A stretch of DNA of 64,000 bases from Escallonia rubra (GCA_033065855.1 JAVXUO010002918.1:62001-126000); one strand, 5' to 3'; shown: positions 34,009 to 44,671, numbered from the stretch's first letter. The notes: generated by a model not told the origin, from the letters alone. Numbers and translations are program-made.

Positions 34009-34314
34009 TGAGGGGATGACGATGGTAGAGAAGGGTTGGTGATGGGGAGCAACTTGTTAGGGCATGGTTTGCATGTGGGTAGTGTCAGCTGCCGGAAGCC
34101 GATCGTCAGGAAAGGTCGACTGGAGTAAGGGGGGGGAGTGACTTGTGTTTAGGTTTCAGTTGGTTATGTTCGGGTTAGGCTCCATCTCGATTTAGTCGTG
34201 AGTCTCAGAAGTGCTTCGAGCAAGGGTAAGGCGTGGCGCCGCAGGCTAAGGTGCCGCGAGTCCTACTATCGAGGGCCCGGAGGACTAAGGCATCGGTGGT
34301 CGCGACACTGGGAC

Positions 34315-34677
34315 CTAAGCAGTGTCCAAAACTAGCCCATACCCTGAAGGTTGGATATGAGCAGGAGGGGTCAAACCTGGAGCTTGGGATAACATGGGAT
34401 GAGTAATGGGCACAGGGTGCAGAGCTCTAAGGCTTCGGGAAGTCGGTGATTGTGAAGTCAAGACTTGGATTGATTTTTGCATTTCCATCATGGCTGTCAT
34501 AAGAGTGGCTATAGTGGGCGAAAATTGTTGGATGGCCGCATTGACTGCAACTTGTATGTCAGGTGCGGTAGCTAGTGGCTGGTCTTGGAGACGCACAGCA
34601 CTGGTCCCCTCTTGTTCACCCGAGTGGTCCTCTTCTTGCACGGTATGGATAAGGCCCTGGCTGGCAGCCCTCGTCAT
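34315..34677 (-). CDS. Probable Gag N-terminal region
   Basis: This 120-codon frame starts about 85 nt after the 5' LTR. It is Thr/Gln/Pro-rich with QVAVNAAIQQFSPTIATLMTAMMEMQKSIQVL, an amphipathic helix of the sort found before the gypsy capsid domain. It ends at a stop ~300 nt before the capsid frame, so the gag gene as a whole is interrupted. The identity rests on position and composition only. Confidence 0.45.
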   Translation of the reverse strand: MTRAASQGLIHTVQEEDHSGEQEGTSAVRLQDQPLATAPDIQVAVNAAIQQFSPTIATLMTAMMEMQKSIQVLTSQSPTSRSLRALHPVPITHPMLSQAPGLTPPAHIQPSGYGLVLDTA

Positions 34678-34740
34678 TCTTTCTTGTATAGGCGTGGGGA
34701 ATTAGTGTGGAAGATAGGCAGACTGCAATACGATGCTCAC

Positions 34741-34762
34741 CTCCCCAGCGGAGTCGTCAAAA
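34741..34762 (-). other. Primer-binding-site-like sequence
   Basis: Directly inside the 5' LTR the minus strand reads TTTTGACGACTCCGCTGGGG, resembling the TGGCGACTC...CTGGGG-type primer site of some plant gypsy elements. The priming tRNA cannot be assigned by eye. Confidence 0.5.
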
Positions 34763-37101
34763 TGATGCCAAGGAAGGTGGGTTCGTACTTACGCGGAGGC
34801 GCCACAAGGAATGCGGTGCGCGTCAGCTTCCAAGTATGTTGATGTGAGACACAGCAAGGGTGGAACAAGGGTCACCAAGGGCTTCCCAGACAGAGCTCAA
34901 GGGTGGCAGTGCTGCGAGGGCGATGGCGCGGGATGAATACACGATGACAGTCACAGTCCGATGCTTAGGTCCAGAGTCAGGGTACTGTATGTTTCTCTCT
35001 CTAGAATTCTAGAGTGAGAAAGTGAAAATGTTCTGAAAATGTCCAACCGTTATGTTCTTGTCCAAATGAATTCTCAAGACCTCTATTTATAGAGATTGAG
35101 ATGATGATGTCATTAACCGACACGTGGCGCTCCCCGGGAGTGACACATCATCGGGGAGCTGTCGTATCGCATATTCAACCGGCCTGCCCCGCACAGCGTC
35201 GCTCTGTCTGTCAGGAAAGACTGGCTCCCACCGCATCGGTGTGGCCAGAGAACCCCCTTGATCTAGCCTCCAATCCAAGCCCTTGCGGAGTCCCACAGGC
35301 CTGGCAGCGGTGGGGAAGACCCGACGCCCAACTGCCAGGTGAACTAGGCGCGATGCCCTCCGAAGACCTGCTCCCGTCTCGGAGTGACCCGGGGGTCATA
35401 GTCCCTAGGGGTGCCGACGCAAGCCCCCAGTGCCGGAGCACGTAGGCCAGTCACGCAGGCACCCTGACGGAGATAGTGTCCCGGAGGAGTCGCCTATTCC
35501 GCAGGCCGAGGTAACATCCCGGAGGAGCCGTCTACCTGGCAGAATGGGAGTCTTCGTGCCGGAGCACTTAGAGCTCCCTGGCAAAGATAGTGTCCCGGAG
35601 GAGTCGCCTATCCCCGCAGGTGAGTCCTTATGCCGGAGCACTCGGAGCGAGTCAAGGTAGCATCCCGGAGGAGCCGTCTACCCAACTGGCTGAGGTAGCA
35701 CCCACGAGGAGCCGTCTACCTGGCAGAAGGGGAGTTGAAGAGCTCCCTGGCAGAGATAGTGTCCCGGAGGAGTCGCATATCCCCGTGGGTGAGTCCTTAT
35801 GCCGAAGCACTTGGAGCGAGTCAAGGTAGCATCCCGGAGGAGCCGTCTACCTGGCGGAAGGGGAGTTGAAGAGCTCCCTGGCAGAGATAGTGTCCCGGAG
35901 GAGTCGTCTATCCCCGCGGGTGAGTCCTTGTGCCGGAGCACTCGGAGCGAGTCAAGGTAGCATCCTGGAGGAGCCGTCTACCCGACTGGCCGAGGTAGCA
36001 TCCCGGAGGAGCCGTCTACCTGGCGGAAGGGGAGTTGAAGAGCTCCCTGGCAGAGATAGTGTCCCGGAGGAGTCGCCTATCCCCGCAGGATGATGTACAC
36101 TCCGGAGAGTGGGTTGAAGCATGTTCCATGACCAAGGCAAGGTGCGCATGGTGTGGTGAATGAGTGTGGTGCCCGGGGGCATGATGACATGATTGTGGCG
36201 CATGGGCGCGATGAAGTGAGTAAGGTGTCGGGGGCACGTCTGTGTCAATGGTGCGGCGCATGGGCGCGACGGAGTGCGTAAGGTGCCGGGGGCACGTTTG
36301 TGTCAATGGTGGCGCATGGGCGCGACATAGTGCGTATGGTGCCGGGGGCACGGTAGTGTGACAGAGAGCCTGGGGGCACGGCTGTATCAGCGGCGCAGCT
36401 CATGGGCGTGGCAAAGTGTTGGAGTGCGACGCCCGAACGTCTGCGATAGGGGTCACGGAGACGACGTCCGGGCGATGGACGACGAGCGTCGCAGAGTTGG
36501 CGCGCGGGCGCGGGCGACGTCCGGACGACGGGCGACGGGGTCGCGGAGTGACGTCCGGGCGACTGGGGTCGCGGAGTGAAGTCTTGGCGACGGGGGTCGC
36601 GGAGATGACGTCCGGACGATGAGCGACGTGGTCGCGGAGATGACATCCGGACGACAGGCCATGGGGGTCGCGGAGTTGACGTCCGAACGACAGGCGACGG
36701 GGATCGCGGAGTTGACGTCCGGACGACGTACGACGGGGGTCGCGGAGGATGCAAGGCCTCTTGAAGAGAAGTGAAGGTGTTAAGTATGGAGACCAAAGGC
36801 CAACCCTTCGGGGAAGGCCAAGGCCAACCTCAAGGGGAGGCCGAGGCCGACCCCCATGGGGAGGCCGAGGCCGACCCCAAGGGGGAGGCCAAGGCCAACT
36901 TCCTTGGGCAAGTGCCATGGCGCGTCGACGGGCGACGGGCGAAGTGCGACGATCGAAGTGTCATGAGACTTGGTCACGTTACTTGAGCGTGCATGCTTTG
37001 ACCGGTTGTGAGCGTTGAAAATGTCCGTTGCTTGTGCGGACGTGTAATGCAAAATGGGTCCGTAGTTGGTCTTTGGGTACGCCCAGAAGAGGTTGGGAAC
37101 A
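34763..37101 (-). repeat. 5' LTR of the gag-only element
   Basis: Same termini as the 3' LTR, TATA box at 35081-35094. It is 306 bp longer than its partner, largely through extra copies of the 'gacgtccggacgacgggcgacggggtcgcggag' unit at 36430-36750 and of 'aggccgaggccgaccc' units at 36810-36900. Confidence 0.88.
35460..36900. repeat. Minisatellite blocks within the 5' LTR
   Basis: Block 1 (35460-36100) holds the same 'gtgtcccggaggagtcgcctatcc' composite units as the 3' LTR with more copies. Block 2 (36170-36400) holds 'cgcatgggcgcga' units. Block 3 (36430-36750) holds roughly eight ~36-40-bp 'gacgtccggacgac' units against about two in the 3' LTR. Block 4 (36800-36900) holds 'ggccaaggccaacc' / 'gaggccgaggccgaccc' units. 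Confidence 0.88.
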
Positions 37102-37450
37102 AAGATGACGGTGATTTCTTTGACAATTCAGTAGCATTGGTATTTGTTTCCCTTGGCAACATTTATTTATTTGCATCACGGGCATGTAAAAATATTCTTT
37201 TCCACTATAACTACTGTGATGCGCGTCTCTTTTTTTTTTTAAATTAATTTTTTGAACCGTCATTTATTTTAGAATTAATTAAATAATTAATAAGCGAAAA
37301 CAAGAAAATTCTTAGACGATTCTAAGTGTCCAGTAAACCTTCTAAACTTACCAAATCGAAGATTCAAATTTTCGACCTAAGTTATATAACGAGAATGTAT
37401 TTGGCACCTCATCATACTGTAAATCGGGGTTGGGGTCTACTTATTCTAAT
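37102..37450. repeat. RLP-cluster repeat module II, copy 3 (right flank of the LTR element)
   Basis: After the target duplication aagat the sequence continues as RLP-upstream DNA: 'gtgatttctttgacaattcagtagcattgg', 'gcatgtaaaaatattctttt', 'gattctaagtgtccagtaaacc', 'ctaagttatataacgagaatgtatttggcacctcatcatactg'. It matches 2810-3110 and 4770-4950. Confidence 0.7.
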
Positions 37451-38452
37451 GCAATCCTTCTGTCCTAAAAAAGATCGTGCATAATTTTGTTTTTGACTGT
37501 CACACAAATATTGCTCACTTTCATATTTAAAATAGAATATTTTACAAGTTTTCACTTTTACCCTTCTTTTGGCTGGCTAACGTCCCCAACATTTTTTGTC
37601 TTCATATGCTAGGACCCACACAAACACATAAACACACTCGAAACGAAAGTAAGCATCTCTCTTCTCTCTCCTCTCCTTTCTGGGTATATTGAAGACGAAA
37701 ACAAGAATCTCTCTCTCTCTCTCTCCCTCCCCTGGGTATTTTGAAGACAAAAATAACAAAAAGGTACAATCTGAAATCAGGGATTTGAAACCTATATAGT
37801 TTCTCTCACGAAGTGATTTACATGTTTAATTAGGGATTGAGATGTTTAGGTGGTGGCTGAGGTGGCGAGGTAGTGAAGATGGTGATGGCCTGAAAAATTA
37901 GGATGATGGCGGTGGTGCCGTCAGCAGTGCTAAGGTTCGTCGATTTTGTAGTTGATCAATATTTAGGTTACATCAGCTGAGATGGCCAACGTGGTATCAA
38001 CTCACAGTAATGGCAATGGGCAGCAGCTGGGTGAACCGCCTATACAACTCAGGCGGAGGACTAGGGGACCAAGGCACACCGCCCAGGCGTAGAGGCGGAC
38101 GACACCGACGACTAGGCGGGCAAGCGACGCTCTGTTCATTTCTATCTCATAAAAAATAAAAATAAAAGAGAGAAACTTTCAACTTCTTTGCCGGAGTTGT
38201 TTACGGCAGATGCCCTGTTCTTCCTCCATGAACATGGTTGTTTTCCCTCTGTTGGAGTTGTTTATGGCAGACCACTTAGACGCTGGAACCATGACAACTC
38301 CTTATCCTAAATTAGCAAGCCTATTTAAATCAGGGGTAGAATGGGAAAGGCAATGCAACATTACCAACTTTATTAAAGTTTGTGAGGAAAAAAATAATTT
38401 ATTTTAATAATTAAATTTTTGTTTTCTCAAAACACAAATAAAACAAAAGAAA
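37451..38452. other. Intergenic, no gene recognised
   Basis: A MITE-like end ('ccttctgtcctaaaaaagatcg', 37456) has no matching right end nearby. CT/GA-rich patches occur at about 37650-37730. The frame at 38210-38407 has no family features. Confidence 0.4.
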
Positions 38453-38799
38453 ACCATGACGGTAGTCTCAAGACCACATGTCCAAAACTTTTAATCTATG
38501 AATTACAAAAAGACTTCAGAAGATGCAATTTTTTTGAAGCTGAGACATTTGCTCTTATAATTTCAACAGGAGTACGAAACACGCTATAAACAGTCGACGT
38601 GGGGATGAGTCAACATAGCCTTTTGCCTAGCATAAGTGTTGGGTTCCGCAGAGAAAGACGGGGACAAAATTTTCCAAGCAATCACATGGAGTGGAAGACC
38701 CGTCCAATGACCAAAAACTAGACCAATGACTTTTGTCGCCATAAAGTATAACATGATAACACATAAAGCAGACTGTAATTACTTTGAAAAAACTCATTA
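38453..38799 (-). pseudogene. RLP gene 5' stub (copy d)
   Basis: On the minus strand 38453-38490 matches the first codons of RLP exon 1, and 38491-38799 matches the leader and upstream flank ('acttcagaagatgcaattttt', 'gctcttataatttcaacaggagta', 'caagcaatcacatggagtggaagacccgtccaatgacc'). The coding match ends at the same point as stub a (3161), again beside an A-rich 'aaaacaaaa' junction. Confidence 0.75.
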
Positions 38800-39093
38800 C
38801 ACCTTCCATTCTATATTAATTGATCAAAGATTTAAGTTATCTATTATGTGTTTTTCATTCTACCCTTTAGAGAGAGGAGGGGAAGAAAGTAAGTCAGAAG
38901 AGAGAAAATGGTTTCGTGGAGTGCTAAATGTGGAGAGAGAAATAAAATAAAATATGTAAAAGAATGAGCCAAGAAAATGAGTTGCTGGAAAGTTAAATGT
39001 AGAGAGAGAAATATAATTAGAATAAATATGTAAAAATACATAAATAATCTTTCTTAATTTAGAAAATGAGCAATTTTTGTGTGAAGGTTCAAA

Positions 39094-39130
<37 letters not shown>

Positions 39131-39157
39131 TTTTGTTTTTTGGGACGGATGGAATAC
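38800..39157. mobile_element. Stowaway-like (Tc1/mariner) MITE
   Basis: The left end CACCTTCCATTCTATATTAATTGA and the right end, complement of GTATTCCATCCGTCCC, resemble degenerate Stowaway termini (CTCCCTCCGTCCC type) and are flanked by TA on both sides. The paralogous locus at 4793-4800 has a single TA and no insert, directly showing the insertion. The interior includes an (AT)n tract at about 39098-39127. Confidence 0.8.
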
Positions 39158-39667
39158 TATTTTGACCTTAAGTTTAACTTAAATCGATGGATGTCTATGG
39201 TCTTTGACACTTCAGTTACGTTTCTTTTTGTTTCTCTTGAGTACTTGGCCATGGTGCATCTTCTGTCTAATTAGCAGAGGCTGCATCCCAAATCTCAGTT
39301 GTTGTGTAGAGGCCCCAAAAACCCAATAAATACCTTCAGCAAATGCTTCATGATCGCTATATAAGGTGTTAAGTCTCATGCCTTCTCAGATTCCGGCTAT
39401 CTCCAGTTTCAGATTCCTATTGCTAGTCTAAAATTTTTAGATCATGCCCTCTCAGATTTCTCTAGTTTCTTAGGGGCTTTAGTTGGCGTGCTCTGCTTAG
39501 TTTATGGCTATCATATAATAATATGGAGGATGGGAGGCGTCTGCTAGGTTGTTTTGGATTGCTTGTCTAGTTTTATTCACCTAGCGTCTTTAAAGGGTGG
39601 TGGTTCTGGTTTCACTGTGATTCCCTTTTTTCAACTTACTTTAAAGTTCTTGTGTTTTACAGGGTGT
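39158..39667. other. RLP-flank sequence then unassigned spacer
   Basis: 39158-39260 continues the RLP-flank repeat ('aagtttaacttaaatcgatgg', 'ctttgacacttcagttac', 'tctcttgagtacttgg'). The rest (39280-39667) has no recognised content. Confidence 0.5.
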
Positions 39668-40262
39668 TCGTTTCAGCTTTCTATCATGTTCTGCCTCAGC
39701 ATAACATAGCCTTGGCTCAATTCAACTCCTTTGAACCAATACATCCATCAATCAATCATTGGGAAACAAATCACGCTTCACATAGCTACCTAAGTCCATA
39801 TTTAACATAGTGTTTTCGAGCCTGAAGAGATACGCTATCCAGTCTTTGGGCTTTTCAATTTCCGTTTTTCCTACTTTACCATAATTCTGGGTCTGATTGT
39901 TGGAATCACCAGCGCTTAACTGGCGATTTTAAGTGTCACAGCACTTCACATTTTTTACTTTTTGATATGACAGTCTAGCTAGCATAACATAACTCCTACT
40001 ACTATCTGATAACTCGACCATCTTCTTTACTAGCAAACTTATCAGGTTCCTACTAAAAGACATCCAAAATAAGATTAAGGACTATAACATATCGAACGAA
40101 GAACCCTGGAAAGATTTGCACCTGCAATCTTCGTTTTGAACTTCAGAATAAGGAGAGATCAAACATGAAATTGTTTAAGAACAAAACAATTTCCACCCAA
40201 TGGCTATTTTTGCGCCCACTTTGCATAACAAAAATTTAGCTTGTAATGACAGAAAGGTACTT
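39668..40262. repeat. Segmental duplicate of 17590-18150
   Basis: Colinear with 17590-18150, differing by small indels. The minus strand keeps the open stretch NYGKVGKTEIEKPKDWIAYL seen in the other copy. Its right end overlaps the start of the ALP1-like fragment. Confidence 0.65.
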
Positions 40263-40785
40263 AGTATTGTTCATGCATAGTAAGCCCGGCTCGATTCTAC
40301 ATCAGTCGGAGCTGTTCTCCGGCGTGGAGGAATTGAAGGAGTTGTTGAATGGGCCGTGTTTTCAGTTGAGTGACGGCAATGCCATCCCTCAGTATGTACC
40401 TGGTGGCTCTTGCTTGCCTCTTTTACCTTGGCTTCTAATGCCTTTTGGTGGATCTGGTGAGAGTAGGACTAATGTGAGTTCGTCTGAGGCAGCTTATAAC
40501 TCGATGCACGGTCACGGGATGGAGTAGGCTGGGAAGGCGTTTGGGAGAGTTAGGGCTGAGTGACAGCTGCTGTCGATGCCGTGGAAAGAAGAGTGCATCA
40601 AGTCATTCTCTTTCGTTGTCGTGACATGTTGTTTGCTGCATAGTTTTCTAATCGAGTGCAGTGAGGCATTGCCTGATGTAAATCTAGGCCATTCAAGTAA
40701 TCATGATCGCCCTCTTTTTGAAGGGGAGGTGGATGATAGTGCTCACGGGAATACGGGATTAGGAATGCTCTTGCGCTGTACTTGA
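40246..40785 (+). pseudogene. ALP1/HARBI1-like (Harbinger transposase-derived) gene fragment
   Basis: The frame from about 40285 to 40785 matches the C-terminal half of the DDE_Tnp_4 nuclease-like domain of plant ALP1/HARBI1 proteins: SELFSGVEELKELLNGPCFQLSDGNAIPQYVPGGSCLPLLPWLLMPF, then AYNSMHGHGME, GKAFGRVRAE, QLLSMPWKEECI and VVVTCCLLHSFLI. Two in-frame stops interrupt it: TAG after GHGME (40525-40527) and TGA between RVRAE and QLL (about 40561). The N-terminal half with the other catalytic residues is missing. Family knowledge: these are PIF/Harbinger transposase descendants, some domesticated as chromatin regulators. I infer a dead 3' fragment. Confidence 0.85.
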
Positions 40786-41639
40786 GTCTGGTAAGTCAGA
40801 TGAGATGAATCCTGTGATGATGCTTGTATTGTGCTGTTTCTTTTGGTTGTAAACACGCAATGCCACTGTGGTATTTTAGTAGTGTATTCATGCCCGTGTT
40901 TTGAGGTTTGCTACGTTCCTCTCTAGTTTGCTATGCCTATATACGTGTAACAGTTATTTGTTTTTCACTTGGTCTGTTTATGATCTCAAGGAGAGTACCC
41001 TAGACACCACATTCTGGGAACAAGGAAGAAACCCTGTACTGCGTTAATGATATTTCTATATTAACCCTCATTAGGCACCAAAACAAGCCCTCCAGAGCAG
41101 AACGAAAAATCAAAGGCTTATCAACCAACTATGCGTATACCATACTTGCAACTTTTATATATACAACTAGGCTAACAATCATAATCTAGTGTCAAACTTT
41201 CTCCAGCCAATGCGTCTCAAAAAACATCATCTTGCTTTAGCGACAATGATGTACATAGAGGTCTCGTTACCCGTATTAGAAAGCAAGATAATTACTCATT
41301 TAATTAGATGAGAAGATGTGTCATAATTCTTTTTCAACTGCACTCCTCAAATAGTAGTTATATTAGCATCTGTAGTTTTGATTAAAATGTGCTTTACTTT
41401 TCATGTTTTGATTATGGGGGTGAAGGTGGTGGGTTGTTTGGGGTTGGGGGCTTGGAGAGGCCAATGATACAGCTTTTCCTGTTAAACAATTGCTCTTGCC
41501 TGCTTTATACAGAATGGCGTATTTGTTATGTTAGTGACTTGGCATGCCTCAACAAACAAGATCCAGAAAATTTGGGTGCATCCAAGCCAATATCGATAGA
41601 ATGTAGATTATAGATAGGAGAGATTTTAGTTCCAATTAC
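40786..41639. other. Intergenic, nothing recognised
   Basis: AT-rich spacer after the ALP1-like fragment. The frame at 41389-41613 shows no conserved features. Confidence 0.45.
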
Positions 41640-43055
41640 AAAGATGGGGGAAGGGGACATTTCTAGCAGGGTACATTTGACCTTGGCGATGAAATCATTC
41701 TCTAATTTATTGGCGTTTGTGGGCTTTAGTCTTGGTGGAAGTGGTTCACTGGCAGAGCAGCTTCTGAGTACAGGTTTCTCACAAAGAAGTGGATTTTCAT
41801 TTGCTCGTGAGAAGTTTGAATATGGTTTGCCTGGGGTATCATTCCAGATAAGTTATTGAACGACACGTTGAAGGAACCAAGACCGTTTGTGTTAGCAAGT
41901 TGAGAAGGAATGCCTCCACTTATCTTGTTGAATGAAAGATCCGTGCTTCCTATGCCCTTTAAGTTTGAAAATGTTGTCGGAATTATCCCGCTGAGGCAAT
42001 TGTGGGACAACTTCAGGGATCTAGTATTGACTAGATTCCCAATCTCAAGTGGCATGAGGTCCATAAACTTGTCGCAAGACAAATCAGTTACTGAGTAAAC
42101 AGCTAAGATCTTTCCCCAGTACGCAAGAGGGATTGATTTTGTTTTGACCTTCATAAGTGCTTCTTGATGCGATAATGTTAGTAATGTGGTTGCTGATGGT
42201 AGTATTGGATCTCCATGCAAATTCTGTTCAATGCTGGCTCAAGTGATGTTACTCAAGCAAGGGGGGATGCAACCAGAAATGCTACTGTGTTTGAGATTAA
42301 TCAAGCTTACGCAGGACAAGTGACAAAATTGAGTTGAGATCTCGCCTCGCAAATGATTATTATTCACTAGCATCAGACCAAAAGTCTGTCAATCCAGTTT
42401 GGCATGGGACTACTAAACTGATAGTGGCTAAGATCTAACACCACCACCTGCCATTTGAAGTTACATGAGAATGCAGTCCTTTCATCCTGTTTTTGGACAA
42501 CAGAACATACCTGATGTTGGATGGGCTGAAGCACGCAGGTAAAATGCCAGTAATATTGCTCTTTGAGAGGTTCAAAATACAAAGCGAATTAGGTTGGCAG
42601 AAACAACCCAGTCGGGTGATAACGCCCGGTAGTATTGAGCCTTGCAAATTGTTGGTTGGTGGTCCCAGGGGATCTAGAAAGGGGCAATCCATTGCCAAGC
42701 TGTTCTTATGTTGCCGGACCATTGATTGTTGGACAAAGCAAGATATACCAGAGAGGCCATGCCACCAAATGAGGAGGGAATACCACCTTTAAAGCTATTT
42801 GCAAACAATACTCAAGGAGTTTCATACCAGGGAAAAAGGGTGCCAATTTCTTCAGGAATGTTGCTGGAAAAGTGACTGCTTGTAATGCTGATAACCTTGA
42901 AATAGGATTGATGGCAGCTGTAGGGGTGAAAGCATTATTGGGGAGAAGCAGCACCAGTAACTCTGTCTTGTTCTCAATTAACCCGAGCAAAGACTACCCG
43001 TTAAAGTTTATGTGGTAGAGCTTTTTGGGTACTGTATCCATAACTATGGCAACAT
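41640..43055 (-). pseudogene. RLP pseudogene psi-2 (3' half)
   Basis: On the minus strand it runs from a segment like the intact protein's FLWLIENNTELLTLVLRNN (here LGLIENKTELLVLLLPNN, about 43000) through degraded LRRs to the island-domain end (KVKTKSIPLAYWGKILAVYSVTDLSCDKF), the last LRRs (SLKLSHNCLSGIIP, STDLSFNKISGGIP, SFNVSFNNLSGMIP) and a C-cap-like stretch. The membrane helix is not evident. Several frameshifts separate the open pieces 42706-42990, 42435-42722, 42373-42582 and 41726-42220. The C-terminal LRRs differ enough from the intact gene to suggest an older duplicate. Not functional. Confidence 0.85.
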
Positions 43056-44663
43056 CTTCCTTTTTTTCCATCTCCCGCTCTTTCCTCAGACAAATTAATT
43101 CAAAAACAGAGAAATTATCCACCTTCGCCACCAACTTTAACATAAAAGTATGACGTCATGGAGAGAATACATGCATTTTAACCGTTTTGGATTAAGCAGA
43201 ATGAAAGTTTTATTCTACCAAAACCCCCAATTTTGGACTTCATTTACACACACTGTCAAAATAAAACCGTTTGCCTCCAGGATATAGTAGCAGCCTAGTT
43301 CAATGTTCTTTCAATATTGTTTTAGTGGTACGTTTGCGTAAATGAACGAAGCAGAAGCTTGGATCACTCGATACCTTGTTAAAATGCTAGAAATTTATGT
43401 CTATAACATATCGAAAGAAATGAAAGAGGGAAAAGATTAAATTGGTGATAGACAAATGGTTAGAAGTGAGCCCTTTTATAGGCGAGTTAAAAGGTAGATG
43501 TTTAATGCCAAAAAAAAAAGGTTATTGTAAATCTGCCTAAAAGAACAGTTTTGAGGTTCATTTTCTGCATAAAATTCACTAGACCAAAGCTATGACCGTA
43601 GGTAATGAAACTAAAAATGGTGGCAATAATAGTAATAGTAATGCAACTAAAAATGGTGGCAATAATAGTAATAGTAATGAAATGTGAGAACTAAGCATCA
43701 AAATGGATATCCCAATCTCGAACCATCTAAGTGCGCAATTCTACCAAAACTCCCAATTCGGTGATCTTCGTCATATGGGAAGGATGGTCCATCAAAGATT
43801 GCAGATGCAATTTTATTAATTGTAGCACATATTTCTTAAATAGGTATGGAAGAGATTAATCTACTCTAGTCGAACTGCTGATGGTAATTTCAACTATATA
43901 ATCTCTTTTTTCCCATTTTAAATAAAAGAGTTTAAAATTAGCCAGTTTATACTGTAAAGTAAACATATAGAATGGAAAAAAAAATCGTTATTGTAGTCTT
44001 CCCATTATAAAACAAGGGGGATGATCGAAAATGAAAGAAAGTTAGATTAGTCTACTTTGCCTATACCAGGCCTCATAATCATGATCATTAGTAAACCATA
44101 AAGGGCAACAAGTTGTCTTCTTAGATCTTGCGGAACAAACTCGACTAACAGTATAATCACCGTTGAGAAGTCTCTCAACATCTGAAACAAGTGAAAAACC
44201 ATTTAAAGACGTGATATGTACATTTTTCCATCAACACCCCAGTCCCCGTTTGAAACTAAAATATCTCCAAATAAACAAGCTGCTAGAATTTTTTAAACCA
44301 CTTAGACATGATAGTTTAAGTTTGTATTAATATGGAAACATTCATCGAAAGGGATAAGAATTTAAAAGCTCAATCATTTTACTGCTAGAATTATTTGGTG
44401 TGTATCGCTTTAGTGCTCGTTTCCTCTTTTCTTTTTTGAAGAAAGAGTAGAAATATATACTAAAATGAACAGAGAGTGACACAAAACATGTCCATAAGGT
44501 AAATAAAAGACTTACAAATGACATCTCATTTGATAGGAGACTATACACATATGGTAAACAGAAAAACAAGAAAAGTAAATAGCAACGGAGGAAAACACCC
44601 CAAGGATAAGGACCCAAAAAACTACGACTCTCAGCTGACTAGCGAATCAGTCGACCATTGTTG
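43056..44663. other. Intergenic with a small tandem repeat
   Basis: No gene was recognised. A 36-bp unit, starting 'taatg(a/c)aactaaaaatggtgg', is repeated about 2.2 times at 43603-43682. The frames near 44342-44617 have no family features. Confidence 0.5.
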
Positions 44664-44671
44664 CCTGCAAT

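Larger units (their letters stand above)
28373..37101 (-). mobile_element. Gag-only (non-autonomous) LTR retrotransposon, gypsy-like, full length
   Basis: Two LTRs in the same orientation bound the element: 5' LTR 34763-37101 (2339 bp) and 3' LTR 28373-30405 (2033 bp). They start TGTTCCCAACC and end GGCATCA on the minus strand. A 5-bp target duplication, aagat, flanks it (28368-28372 and 37102-37106). The 4357-bp interior has a PBS-like site, gag-type reading frames (32952-34677) and a long G-rich region, but no recognisable protease, RT, RNase H or integrase. This matches the TR-GAG/LARD type, which needs enzymes from an autonomous partner. It inserted into RLP upstream DNA. The LTRs remain alike, with differences mostly in minisatellite copy number. 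Confidence 0.88.

Noticed and set aside
29090-36900. Regular repeats in the LTRs considered as CRISPR-like arrays
   Set aside because: Repeats are adjacent, variable and composite with no unique spacers of constant size; they lie in matching positions in both LTRs of a plant retrotransposon.
37456-39157. A single large Stowaway element from 37456 to 39157
   Set aside because: The RLP stub d lies inside that interval and the paralogous empty site shows the real element is 38800-39157.
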